Position numbers and translations under genes: made by a program
Source of the DNA: Paenibacillus lutimineralis
GTDB taxonomy: Bacteria; Bacillota; Bacilli; Paenibacillales; Paenibacillaceae
DNA length: 10,000 bases
Assembly: GCF_003991425.1 (NCBI RefSeq)
Contig: NZ_CP034346.1
Coordinates: forward strand, 1-10,000
Direction: 5' to 3'
The notes under the pieces: model-generated
Databases searched by the model: none
The model's input: only the letters and a program-made list of their open reading frames with translations
Told to the model about the DNA's origin: nothing
Part shown: positions 1-7,818 of the stretch, in pieces
Numbering within the stretch: the first letter of the stretch is position 1
Layout of the letters: the number at the start of each line of letters is the position of its first letter

Positions 1-1347
1 GTGGATAGCCATACTTCTGAAATATGGCAAAATATTTTATCCATCATTAATACCAAGCTCAGCAAGCCCAGCTTCGATACTTGGTTTAAAGCGACCAAAG
101 TTGTATCCATCGACGATCATTCCATCGTCATCTCAGCTCCCACCACGTTCGCAGTGGAGTGGCTGGAGAGCCGATATACAAAATTGGTAGCTACCACGGT
201 TTATGAATATCTCGGCAAACAGGTGGACGTATCCTTCGTCATCGAAGAATCGGCCCCACCCGAGCAACCCGCAGTCTATAAGGAGCCCCAGGCACCCGTC
301 CAAACCGAAGATAGCATATCTCACATGCTCAATCCCAAGTACACCTTTGATACATTCGTTATTGGATCCGGGAACCGGTTTGCCCATGCAGCTTCACTTG
401 CTGTTGCTGAAGCGCCGGCCAGAGCTTACAACCCTCTGTTCTTATATGGGGGCGTGGGACTAGGCAAGACGCATCTAATGCATGCGATTGGACATTATAT
501 TCTGGAACATAGCCCCAGCAGCAAGGTCGTATACATTTCCTCGGAGAAATTTACGAATGAATTCATTAATGCGATCCGGGATAACCGAGCGGAGAGCTTC
601 CGTAACAAATATCGAAATATCGATATCCTTCTCATTGACGACATTCAATTTATTGCCGGGAAAGAGTCTACGCAGGAGGAGTTCTTCCATACTTTCAATG
701 CTCTGCATGAAGAGCGTAAGCAGATTATTATCTCTAGTGACCGACCGCCTAAGGAGATTCCGACTTTAGAAGAACGGCTTCGGTCGAGGTTTGAATGGGG
801 ACTTATCACTGATATTCAGCCTCCGGATCTGGAGACCCGTATTGCCATTCTGCGCAAGAAGGCAAAAGCGGAGAATCTCGACATTCCGAACGAAGCGATG
901 ATGTATATCGCCAACCAGATCGATACGAACATCCGGGAGCTCGAGGGAGCGCTGATCCGTGTCGTTGCGTACTCGTCCTTGATTAATCAGGACATTACAA
1001 CTCATCTAGCCGCCGAAGCTTTGAAGGATATTATCCCTTCCAGCCGTCCGAAGATGATTACGATTCAGGATATTCAACAGCGGGTCGGTGAATACTTCAA
1101 TCTCAAGATGGAGGATTTCAAGGCGCGTAAGCGGACCAAAGCCATTGCCTTTCCTCGCCAGATCGCGATGTATCTATCCAGGGAACTAACCGACTTCTCA
1201 TTGCCCAAGATCGGGGATGCCTTCGGAGGTCGAGATCATACAACAGTAATACATGCCCATGAGAAAATTTCGCAGCAGATTAAGAATGATCAGGAATTGA
1301 ATAAAGTTATCAACAACATCACGGAGAAAATTAAAAATTCATCCTGA
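1..1347 (+). CDS. dnaA: Chromosomal replication initiator protein DnaA
   Basis: This is the AAA+ ATPase that binds DnaA boxes at oriC, melts the origin and loads the helicase; it also acts as a transcription factor. The product has 448 residues, close to the usual 446 or so for Bacillales. Domain I (about 1-80) is the oligomerisation and helicase-loader contact region. A short Pro/Glu-rich linker follows at about 83-105. The AAA+ core spans about 110-325, with Walker A GGVGLGKT at 150-157, Walker B LLIDD at 210-214, sensor 1 around S245-D247, the arginine-finger stretch RSRFEWG at 261-267 and sensor 2 at R312. Domain IV ends with the DNA-binding signature [11 protein letters not shown] at 409-419. 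The start is GTG at base 1, so the ribosome binding site and promoter lie outside the window. It is the first gene of the dnaA-dnaN pair. No lesion is seen. Confidence 0.99.
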   Translation: MDSHTSEIWQNILSIINTKLSKPSFDTWFKATKVVSIDDHSIVISAPTTFAVEWLESRYTKLVATTVYEYLGKQVDVSFVIEESAPPEQPAVYKEPQAPVQTEDSISHMLNPKYTFDTFVIGSGNRFAHAASLAVAEAPARAYNPLFLYGGVGLGKTHLMHAIGHYILEHSPSSKVVYISSEKFTNEFINAIRDNRAESFRNKYRNIDILLIDDIQFIAGKESTQEEFFHTFNALHEERKQIIISSDRPPKEIPTLEERLRSRFEWGLITDIQPPDLETRIAILRKKAKAENLDIPNEAMMYIANQIDTNIRELEGALIRVVAYSSLINQDITTHLAAEALKDIIPSSRPKMITIQDIQQRVGEYFNLKMEDFKARKRTKAIAFPRQIAMYLSRELTDFSLPKIGDAFGGRDHTTVIHAHEKISQQIKNDQELNKVINNITEKIKNSS

Positions 1348-1371
1348 ATAAGCTATAAGCCTATGCACAAG

Positions 1372-1389
1372 ATATTCACATGTGGATAG
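1372..1389. promoter_or_regulatory. Back-to-back pair of degenerate DnaA boxes
   Basis: Two DnaA-box-like 9-mers abut head to head. ATATTCACA on the plus strand (1372-1380) has two differences from TTATCCACA. TGTGGATAG (1381-1389) is a minus-strand box with one difference. Together TATTCACA and TGTGGATA form a near-perfect inverted repeat. A third weak plus-strand match, CTATGCACA, lies at 1361-1369 with two differences. Their clustering between dnaA and dnaN beside a perfect box makes them likely DnaA sites, although each alone would be weak. Confidence 0.65.
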
Positions 1390-1414
1390 GCTTCATTTCA
1401 TATGATTATGCTTG

Positions 1415-1423
1415 TTATCCACA
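1415..1423 (+). promoter_or_regulatory. Consensus DnaA box (TTATCCACA)
   Basis: This is an exact match to the DnaA-box consensus, on the plus strand. It is the last box before the GC-rich GGGTCCC spacer (1430-1436) and the trio run, and is oriented toward them. In Bacillus subtilis the boxes in this position anchor the DnaA filament that extends onto the unwinding element. I infer the same role here. Confidence 0.9.
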
Positions 1424-1435
1424 TATTCAGGGTCC

Positions 1436-1481
1436 CTACTACTACTATTACTATAAATAATAATATTCATCATAGATAATA
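1436..1481 (+). other. oriC unwinding element: DnaA-trios and AT-rich DUE
   Basis: After the GC-rich spacer the plus strand reads CTA CTA CTA CTA TTA CTA (1436-1453). On the other strand this is a run of 3'-GAT-5' triplets with one AAT variant, which is the DnaA-trio pattern described for B. subtilis oriC. It runs straight into an almost pure A/T stretch at 1453-1467 and a further AT-rich segment to 1481. The order of consensus box, GC spacer, trios and AT-rich DNA is what the B. subtilis basal unwinding system shows. The box-cluster half of a bipartite origin, upstream of dnaA, would lie outside this window. Confidence 0.85.
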
Positions 1482-1495
1482 GCGGCGCTGCCGCT
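1481..1495. repeat. Short GC-rich inverted repeat at the right edge of the DUE
   Basis: AGCGGC (1481-1486) and GCCGCT (1490-1495) form a perfect 6-bp stem with a 3-nt loop. They sit immediately after the AT-rich origin DNA and could act as a GC clamp that limits unwinding, or as a structure in the dnaN leader. No U-tract follows, so it is not a standard terminator. The remaining 1496-1634 holds no convincing promoter or structure, only the dnaN ribosome binding site. Confidence 0.4.
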
Positions 1496-1634
1496 GCCAA
1501 TTGTCCAACCCTGCCTTTCTTCTAGAACAAGCTGCTTCAGTTACTAATATGCTGCTATGAGAGGTTTTATGACTGCCTGCTTTTTGAGGTTAGAGAAGTA
1601 GAAGAATAAGATACTTTGTTTAGGAGTTGAATTT

Positions 1635-2777
1635 ATGAAAATCCGCGTTTTAAAACATGAATTGAATGAGTCTATCCAGCATGTATCCAAAGCGATCTCC
1701 AGCCGTACAACGATCCCGATTCTGACGGGGATCAAGATCGAAGTTAATTATCAGGGAATGACGCTGACTGCCAGCGACACCGATATTTCTATTCAAGCCT
1801 ATATTCCAGTTGAAGATAACGAGAAGCAAATTGTACAAGTAGAACGGCCGGGCAGCGTTGTATTGCCAGCTAAATTTTTCGTGGAAATTATTAAGAAGTT
1901 GCCTTCCTCCGAAATTGAGATGGAGCTTCTTGACGGATTCCAGACCAGAATAACCTCCGGCTCTACCGATATTCAGATGGTAGGTATGGATCCGGAAGAA
2001 TATCCTGTACTACCGAGCATTGAGGAGAATCAAGTCATTTCGATTCAGGGCGATCTACTCAAAAACATGATCAAGCAGACGACATTCTCGATCTCTACCA
2101 ACGAGACATCACCGATTCTGACAGGTATTCTATGGGACATTAACGGGAATGACTTCAAACTGGTGGCTACAGACCGCCACCGCTTGGCAAGCCGTACTGC
2201 ACAGATTGATAATGCGGATGAAGTTCGTGTCAGCAATATCGTTATTTCCGGTAAGACGTTGAATGAACTCAACAAGATCGTACCTGACCAAAATACAATT
2301 GTGGATATCGTTGTTGCCGACAATCAGGTATTATTTAAAATTGACCGAGTGCTGTTTTATACTCGTATTCTGGACGGAACCTATCCGGACACTTCCAGAA
2401 TCATCCCGACGAACTATAAGTCGGAATTGGTTATCGATACGAAGAAATTAAGCGAGTCTATCGACCGGGCTTATTTGCTGTCGCGTGAAGAAAAGTCGAA
2501 TATCGTCCGTCTACAAACCTTTGAGAACAATACGATAGAGATCTCCTCCAGTTCCAATGAACTCGGGAAGGTCGTTGAACAATTGGACGTAATTCAATAC
2601 ACCGGAGATCCGCTGCGGATTTCTTTTAACTCGAAATATATGCTGGACGTGCTTAAGGTGGTTGAGAGCGAGCAACTTCATATCGGCTTCACCGGAGCTA
2701 TGAGCCCGATGATCGTTAAACCGATGGATGACAGCCAGAGTCTCTATCTGATCCTGCCTTACCGCACAACCAATTAA
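1635..2777 (+). CDS. dnaN: DNA polymerase III beta subunit (sliding clamp)
   Basis: This is the ring-shaped homodimeric clamp that tethers the replicative polymerases to DNA and docks repair proteins. The product has 380 residues, against about 378 in B. subtilis, with three similar clamp domains of roughly 120-130 residues each. The N-terminus (MKIRVLKHELNESIQHV) is typical of Gram-positive clamps. The C-terminus carries the protein-binding cleft segments SPM at 357-359 and ILPYR at 373-377. The start is ATG, with AGGAG at 1622-1626 and an 8-nt spacing. It lies downstream of dnaA across oriC, and no strong promoter of its own is visible, so read-through from dnaA is likely. The stop is TAA at 2775-2777; a structured non-coding block begins immediately after. 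Confidence 0.99.
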   Translation: MKIRVLKHELNESIQHVSKAISSRTTIPILTGIKIEVNYQGMTLTASDTDISIQAYIPVEDNEKQIVQVERPGSVVLPAKFFVEIIKKLPSSEIEMELLDGFQTRITSGSTDIQMVGMDPEEYPVLPSIEENQVISIQGDLLKNMIKQTTFSISTNETSPILTGILWDINGNDFKLVATDRHRLASRTAQIDNADEVRVSNIVISGKTLNELNKIVPDQNTIVDIVVADNQVLFKIDRVLFYTRILDGTYPDTSRIIPTNYKSELVIDTKKLSESIDRAYLLSREEKSNIVRLQTFENNTIEISSSSNELGKVVEQLDVIQYTGDPLRISFNSKYMLDVLKVVESEQLHIGFTGAMSPMIVKPMDDSQSLYLILPYRTTN

Positions 2778-2865
2778 CTTCGCTTTTGATCACGAAGTAA
2801 CGCAAGAAGTAAACTCGGCATCGAATCTTGAATTCACCCGGGCCTAAGCAGCTGCTTACGAAGTT

Positions 2866-2884
2866 ATGTTTCCTCCGGAAACAT
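2866..2884. repeat. Perfect 8-bp stem-loop inside the post-dnaN block
   Basis: ATGTTTCC (2866-2873), loop TCC, GGAAACAT (2877-2884). It is followed by TCTCAGG rather than a T-run, so it is a poor intrinsic terminator. It is the cleanest fold in the block and may be a conserved core of the repeat. Confidence 0.6.
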
Positions 2885-2947
2885 CTCAGGTGCTCACGTA
2901 CACACTACGTACGCTGCGCTCCTCATGTCCTGCTTCATCCAACTGAA

Positions 2948-2964
2948 GCGTTTTGAAAAAACGC
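2948..2964. repeat. Perfect 7-bp stem-loop inside the post-dnaN block
   Basis: GCGTTTT (2948-2954), loop GAA, AAAACGC (2958-2964). Its T-run and A-run lie within the stem rather than after it, so termination on either strand is doubtful. Next to it, GAAGC (2971-2975) can pair with GCTTC (2980-2984), or AGCAC (2973-2977) with GTGCT (2986-2990). These two pairings exclude each other. Confidence 0.55.
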
Positions 2965-3049
2965 ACATCGGAAGCACAGGCTTCGGTGCTGAAAAGCGAA
3001 TAAGAGAACTAACGGGAATAACATCCCTCAAGAAAGGAATGGATCAGAG

Positions 3050-3265
3050 ATGAAGAAGATCAGCATCTCGGATGAGTATATTAAGCTGGATCAATTTCTG
3101 AAGCTGGCAGACTGCGTAAATACAGGCGGGATGGCCAAGGCCCTGCTGCAGGAAGAAGCTGTAGCTGTGAATAATGAGCCCGAGCAGCGCCGCGGCCGTA
3201 AGTTATACCCTGGGGATATTGTAGAAGTGCGGGATTGCGGCACTTTTCAAGTGGCCAGCAAGTAG
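3050..3265 (+). CDS. yaaA: S4-domain RNA-binding protein YaaA (RlbA)
   Basis: This small cytosolic protein of 71 residues consists almost entirely of one S4 RNA-binding fold, from IKLDQFLKLA near 11-20, through the G-G-M-A-K turn, to LYPGDIVEV near 52-60. It belongs to the S4 family always found next to recF in Bacillales. The B. subtilis member has been linked to ribosome biogenesis, but the exact RNA target is not shown by sequence. Arg/Lys residues near 47-51 fit RNA contact. The start is ATG, with AAAGGA at 3033-3038 and an 11-nt spacing, slightly long. A weak GGGA/TCCC stem (3014-3027) lies just upstream of the ribosome binding site. It is probably co-transcribed with recF, 46 bp downstream. 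Confidence 0.93.
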   Translation: MKKISISDEYIKLDQFLKLADCVNTGGMAKALLQEEAVAVNNEPEQRRGRKLYPGDIVEVRDCGTFQVASK

Positions 3266-3311
3266 CTCCCTGAACCTGAAGCTACAGGTGGAAATGAGGG
3301 CATGAACGATT

Positions 3312-4424
3312 GTGTTTGTTAATAAATTAAGCTTGCAGCATTATCGGAACTATGACGCGCTAAATCTTGATTCTTTTGGAGATGTGAATCTCATTCTCGG
3401 ACGCAATGCCCAGGGTAAGACGAATTTGCTCGAGGCATTGCTTGTCCTTGCTTTGACCAAATCCCACCGTACGAGTAAGGATCGGGAGCTGATCTCCTTT
3501 GGACAGGATCATGCTGCTGTCTCGGCTGAGGTTGAGAAGAAGTATGGAACGGTTCAAGTGGAGCTGCGCTTCTCGAACCAAGGGAAGAAGGCTAAGCTTA
3601 ACGGACTTGAACAGCGCAAGTTAAGCGAGTTCGTCGGCGCGCTCAATGCCGTTATGTTCGCGCCAGAGGATTTGGAGATTGTGAAGGGAACACCTGGTGT
3701 GCGTCGGCGCTTCCTCGACATGGAGATTGGACAAGTGCAGCCAAGCTATTTATTCCATTTGCAGCAATATCAGAAGGTGCTGGTACAGCGCAACAATCTG
3801 CTGAAGCAGGCTTGGGGCAAGGAAGCCGAGCTTGCCGTCATGCTGGAGATCTGGAATGAGCAATTAGTGGAGCATGGTGTTAAAATTATCAAGAAGAGGA
3901 AACAATTTATAAAGAAACTGCAAAAATGGGCGGAACAGATTCATGACGGTATCACTGGGGGGAGCGAGAAGCTGGAATTATCCTATCTTCCTTCCTTCGG
4001 AGAAGCCGAGACAGAAGATGAAGCTGTCCTATTGGAGCAATTTATGATAAAGTTATCACAAATGAAGGATCAGGAAATCCGCCGCGGCATGACCTTAGCG
4101 GGTCCTCATCGCGATGATATAACTTTTTATATTAATGGCAATGAAGCACAGACCTATGGTTCACAGGGACAACAGCGGACCACGGCACTGTCACTTAAAT
4201 TAGCGGAGATTGAGCTTATTAACGAGGAGATCGGAGAATACCCGATCCTGCTCTTGGATGATGTATTGTCCGAGCTTGATCCATACCGTCAAACCCAATT
4301 GATCGAGACGTTTCAAAGTAAAGTGCAGACGTTCATCACGGCTACGGGAATTGAGAGCATTAACGAGAGCCGGCTTCAGAACGCCAGCATTTTTCATGTT
4401 CAAGAGGGACAAGTTCAGAGATAA
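3312..4424 (+). CDS. recF: DNA replication and repair protein RecF
   Basis: RecF is an SMC-like ATPase that recognises gapped DNA and helps RecO/RecR load RecA for single-strand gap repair. The product has 370 residues, as expected. The N-terminus (FVNKLSLQHYRNYD) is typical of the family. Walker A is GRNAQGKT at 30-37, the ABC-type signature YGSQGQQRT is at 282-290, Walker B LLLDD is at 313-317, and the D-loop SELD is at 320-323. The start is GTG at 3312, with GAGGG at 3296-3300 and an 11-nt spacing. The nearby ATG at 3302 is out of frame, and no other in-frame start fits the conserved N-terminus. The stop codon falls inside the ribosome binding region of remB, suggesting translational coupling. 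Confidence 0.98.
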   Translation: MFVNKLSLQHYRNYDALNLDSFGDVNLILGRNAQGKTNLLEALLVLALTKSHRTSKDRELISFGQDHAAVSAEVEKKYGTVQVELRFSNQGKKAKLNGLEQRKLSEFVGALNAVMFAPEDLEIVKGTPGVRRRFLDMEIGQVQPSYLFHLQQYQKVLVQRNNLLKQAWGKEAELAVMLEIWNEQLVEHGVKIIKKRKQFIKKLQKWAEQIHDGITGGSEKLELSYLPSFGEAETEDEAVLLEQFMIKLSQMKDQEIRRGMTLAGPHRDDITFYINGNEAQTYGSQGQQRTTALSLKLAEIELINEEIGEYPILLLDDVLSELDPYRQTQLIETFQSKVQTFITATGIESINESRLQNASIFHVQEGQVQR

Positions 4425-4440
4425 GGTGGGAAGGTAAGCG

Positions 4441-4689
4441 ATGTACATTCATTTGGGGGGAGAGAAGGTCATTCTCTCATCGGAATTGGTAGCGATCTTT
4501 GATATATCGATTGAGAAATCATCCAAAATATCGAAACAGTTCGTAAGTCACGCGATCCAGGAGAAGAATGTGGTAAGGATCGGAGAAGAAGAGGCCAAAT
4601 CCATCGTTGTCACCAAAAATACTGTGTACTACTCCCCAATTTCCTCCTCAACACTGAAGAAGAAGACTAATCTGAACTATTTGGTGTGA
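4441..4689 (+). CDS. remB: Extracellular matrix regulator RemB (YaaB, DUF370)
   Basis: This is a small DUF370 protein of 82 residues. The recF-gyrB position and the N-terminal MYIHLGGEKVI motif match B. subtilis RemB (YaaB), which with the related RemA promotes expression of biofilm-matrix genes. The body is a short beta-rich domain (about 1-60) followed by a Ser/Lys-rich tail (STLKKKTN, about 70-77). The start is ATG at 4441, preceded by AAGG at 4431-4434 with a 6-nt spacing; a second AAGG overlaps the recF stop 16 bp upstream. It is part of the yaaA-recF-remB-gyrB run. The family and position are clear; whether it has the matrix role in this organism is inferred. Confidence 0.92.
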   Translation: MYIHLGGEKVILSSELVAIFDISIEKSSKISKQFVSHAIQEKNVVRIGEEEAKSIVVTKNTVYYSPISSSTLKKKTNLNYLV

Positions 4690-4695
4690 TCTTGA

Positions 4696-6639
<1,944 letters not shown>

Positions 6640-6651
6640 AGTTCGAATAAA

Positions 6652-6692
6652 AAGAAGGCCGAGAAGAGGCATCCCCTCAACTCGGCCTTCTT
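6652..6692. terminator. Bidirectional intrinsic terminator between gyrB and the ATP-grasp gene
   Basis: AAGAAGGCCGAG (6652-6663) pairs perfectly with CTCGGCCTTCTT (6681-6692), a 12-bp stem. The 17-nt loop can form an inner GAGG/CCTC stem (6666-6669 with 6675-6678). On the minus strand the stem runs into CTTTTTATT, a good U-tract, so it ends the ATP-grasp transcript. On the plus strand the tract after the stem is CTTCTTCTAT, weaker but usable for gyrB. Placement 12 bp after the gyrB stop, between convergent genes, supports a shared terminator. Confidence 0.9.
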
Positions 6693-6714
6693 CTATACCC
6701 GGTAGAGCAGTAGA

Positions 6715-7494
6715 TCATTTTTTAGATTTCAGGCGTCCATAGTGGACGGCATAACGGCGGATTTTCTTATAAATCTCTTTGTTAGTAAGATGCTTAAAGG
6801 GGAAGAGTGCCGGGAGTGTATTCACTTCTAGAATCCAGATGCGGTGTTGTTCATCGATGGCCAGATCAAGGCCAATTTCCTTCAAATTGGGGAATCTCCG
6901 AGCAAGCTGGGCGGCAACGCGAACTCCTAGCACCTTCATCTCTTTGTACACGCTAGTAAATTGTCTAGGTGTAAGGTGAGGTTCGAACAAACTCTCGATC
7001 GTCATAATTGTTCCACCACCGCGGTAATTGGTGATGATTTTCTGGGGGGCTGCCAAGCGTCCGATAAATCCGGTCGTCTCCCAGGTTTTATGCGGTGTCT
7101 TTTGAACAAGGGCGCGAATATCAAATTTGGAGCGTCGGAATGTGAGCGTTCGGATGCCAGTCTGAATCAGATATAATTTCTTGCCGATATGAGAGGAAAT
7201 GGAGGCATGTAGCTCCTCCATTGTCGAGAACACCTCCGTTTGAATGCCGTGCCTGAGCTTATATTGATGGCCTGCAGCAGCATCAAGTTCATCATGCCAT
7301 AGTTCGGCACTCATGACCCCGATCCCATAAGTCCCGCAGTCTGGTTTGATAAATACGACGCCGTAAGTATTCAGCATTTCTCCAAGATGCTCGGCAGAAT
7401 ATTTTCTTGTATCTGGAATGTAAGGGCGAATGAGTTCGTTCTGCCGTAAAATGACGGTCTTCTCCCATTTACTTGCTATACGTTGTATCGCCAA
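6715..7494 (-). CDS. YheC/YheD-family spore-coat-associated ATP-grasp protein
   Basis: This is a 259-residue ATP-grasp domain protein of the YheC/YheD (endospore coat-associated) family. The substrate is not known, so only an ATP-dependent ligase-type fold can be claimed. Visible motifs are the nucleotide-binding lysine K50 in VFIKPD, a glycine loop at 54-59, FDIR at 124-127, EIGLDLAID at 206-214 and the metal-binding ExN at E223/N225 in ILEVNTLP. The basic C-terminus ends KSKK. It is shorter than B. subtilis YheC/YheD (roughly 360-450 residues), so it appears to be the catalytic core without the extra N-terminal region. The start is TTG at 7494, chosen because AGGAAGGA lies 7 nt upstream on that strand and the next in-frame Met is at residue 40, which would remove sequence before the ATP-binding motif. 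It is divergent from gyrA and convergent with gyrB; no clear promoter was found. Confidence 0.85.
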   Translation of the reverse strand: MAIQRIASKWEKTVILRQNELIRPYIPDTRKYSAEHLGEMLNTYGVVFIKPDCGTYGIGVMSAELWHDELDAAAGHQYKLRHGIQTEVFSTMEELHASISSHIGKKLYLIQTGIRTLTFRRSKFDIRALVQKTPHKTWETTGFIGRLAAPQKIITNYRGGGTIMTIESLFEPHLTPRQFTSVYKEMKVLGVRVAAQLARRFPNLKEIGLDLAIDEQHRIWILEVNTLPALFPFKHLTNKEIYKKIRRYAVHYGRLKSKK

Positions 7495-7548
7495 GTATTT
7501 ATCCTTCCTTTCTTTACCCCGGATGCTGCCCTAAGGTATGAAAAACAT

Positions 7549-7577
7549 AGGACAGGAGAGATAAACAATGATATAAT
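7549..7577 (+). promoter_or_regulatory. Predicted SigA promoter for gyrA, extended -10
   Basis: The -35 box AGGACA (7549-7554, 4 of 6 matches) is followed by a 17-bp spacer and a perfect TATAAT -10 (7572-7577), preceded by TGA, giving a TGnTATAAT extended -10. The start of transcription would be near 7583-7584, leaving a leader of about 235 nt before gyrA. Only gyrA lies downstream on this strand. This is the best promoter-like sequence I found in the window. Confidence 0.75.
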
Positions 7578-7605
7578 TAAAAGATGCGGGGATTTTATAA
7601 GTTTT

Positions 7606-7633
7606 TTGATGAATCGAATAGATTGCCTATATT
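7606..7633 (+). promoter_or_regulatory. Possible second SigA promoter for gyrA
   Basis: TTGATG (7606-7611, 4 of 6) and TATATT (7628-7633, 5 of 6) are separated by 16 bp. This would start transcription near 7640, upstream of the hairpin at 7657. It is weaker than the upstream candidate and sits in AT-rich DNA where chance matches are common. Confidence 0.35.
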
Positions 7634-7656
7634 TTCAGTGTATGAAGAGACATAAC

Positions 7657-7683
7657 AATGGGAGTGGACACATCCCCATTTTT
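7657..7683 (+). terminator. Terminator-like hairpin in the gyrA leader
   Basis: AATGGG (7657-7662) pairs with CCCATT (7675-7680) over a 12-nt loop, and the T-run 7679-7683 begins in the descending arm and continues TATTGTTGT. On the plus strand this looks like a modest intrinsic terminator. No plus-strand gene precedes it after gyrB, so it would act within the gyrA leader, as an attenuator or partial stop. An overlapping alternative stem pairs AACAAT (7654-7659) with ATTGTT (7684-7689). Confidence 0.45.
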
Positions 7684-7689
7684 ATTGTT

Positions 7690-7818
7690 GTCTATGGGAG
7701 TTTAGGATGAGAAATCGTTACGTTTAAGTGAGCCGTTTTTGTGAAACGATGTTAATGACTGGCTTTTTCATAATCATCCTGTACGTAGGCACATGGATAA
7801 ATTTTTAGGAGGTCCAGC
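7690..7818 (+). promoter_or_regulatory. Remainder of the gyrA 5' leader
   Basis: This segment holds several short alternative pairings. AAACGAT (7744-7750) can pair either with ATCGTT (7714-7719) or, through AAACG, with CGTTT (7734-7738). AGCC (7731-7734) can pair with GGCT (7761-7764), which is followed by TTTT. None is strong alone and no known riboswitch class is recognised. The segment ends with AGGAGG (7807-7812), the near-ideal gyrA ribosome binding site, spaced 6 nt from the ATG. Confidence 0.3.

Larger units (their letters stand above)
2779..3000. repeat. Hairpin-rich non-coding block with terminal inverted repeats
   Basis: Nearly the whole 272-bp gap between dnaN and yaaA is occupied by a block bounded by 9-bp inverted ends, TTCGCTTTT (2779-2787) and AAAAGCGAA (2992-3000). 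Inside are a 14-bp palindrome TAAGCAGCTGCTTA (2845-2858), a perfect 8-bp hairpin ATGTTTCC/GGAAACAT with a 3-nt loop (2866-2884), ACGTA/TACGT with a 5-nt loop (2896-2910), a perfect 7-bp hairpin GCGTTTT/AAAACGC with a 3-nt loop (2948-2964), and two competing short stems at 2971-2990. No ORF with a ribosome binding site is present and no hairpin carries a clean U-tract. TAA flanks both sides (2775-2777 and 3001-3003). It could be a dispersed intergenic repeat or MITE-like element, or a structured RNA; no family is recognised. Confidence 0.55.

Noticed and set aside
1584..1612. Possible dnaN promoter, TTGAGG with TAAGAT at 17-bp spacing
   Set aside because: Both boxes match only 4 of 6, and the predicted start is within a few bases of the ribosome binding site, so support is too weak to list it.
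2300..2308. One-mismatch DnaA box TGTGGATAT inside dnaN
   Set aside because: About two one-mismatch 9-mers are expected by chance in 10 kb on both strands, and it is isolated from the origin cluster.
3302..3322. ATG at 3302 as the recF start
   Set aside because: It is out of frame with recF and hits a stop after six codons. GTG at 3312 matches the conserved RecF N-terminus.
7532..7540. Minus-strand CATACCTTA, resembling a SigK -10 box, upstream of the ATP-grasp gene
   Set aside because: It fits CATAnnnTA, and sporulation control would suit the family, but no AC-type -35 lies about 16 bp upstream.
7483..7710. 75-codon plus-strand frame across the ATP-grasp start and the intergenic gap
   Set aside because: The TTG start lies inside the opposite gene with no ribosome binding site, and the frame runs through the promoter and the hairpin. 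The product is not recognisable.
7690..7800. Known riboswitch or T-box in the gyrA leader
   Set aside because: No T-box motif, specifier stem or other conserved riboswitch core could be recognised; only short generic stems are present.
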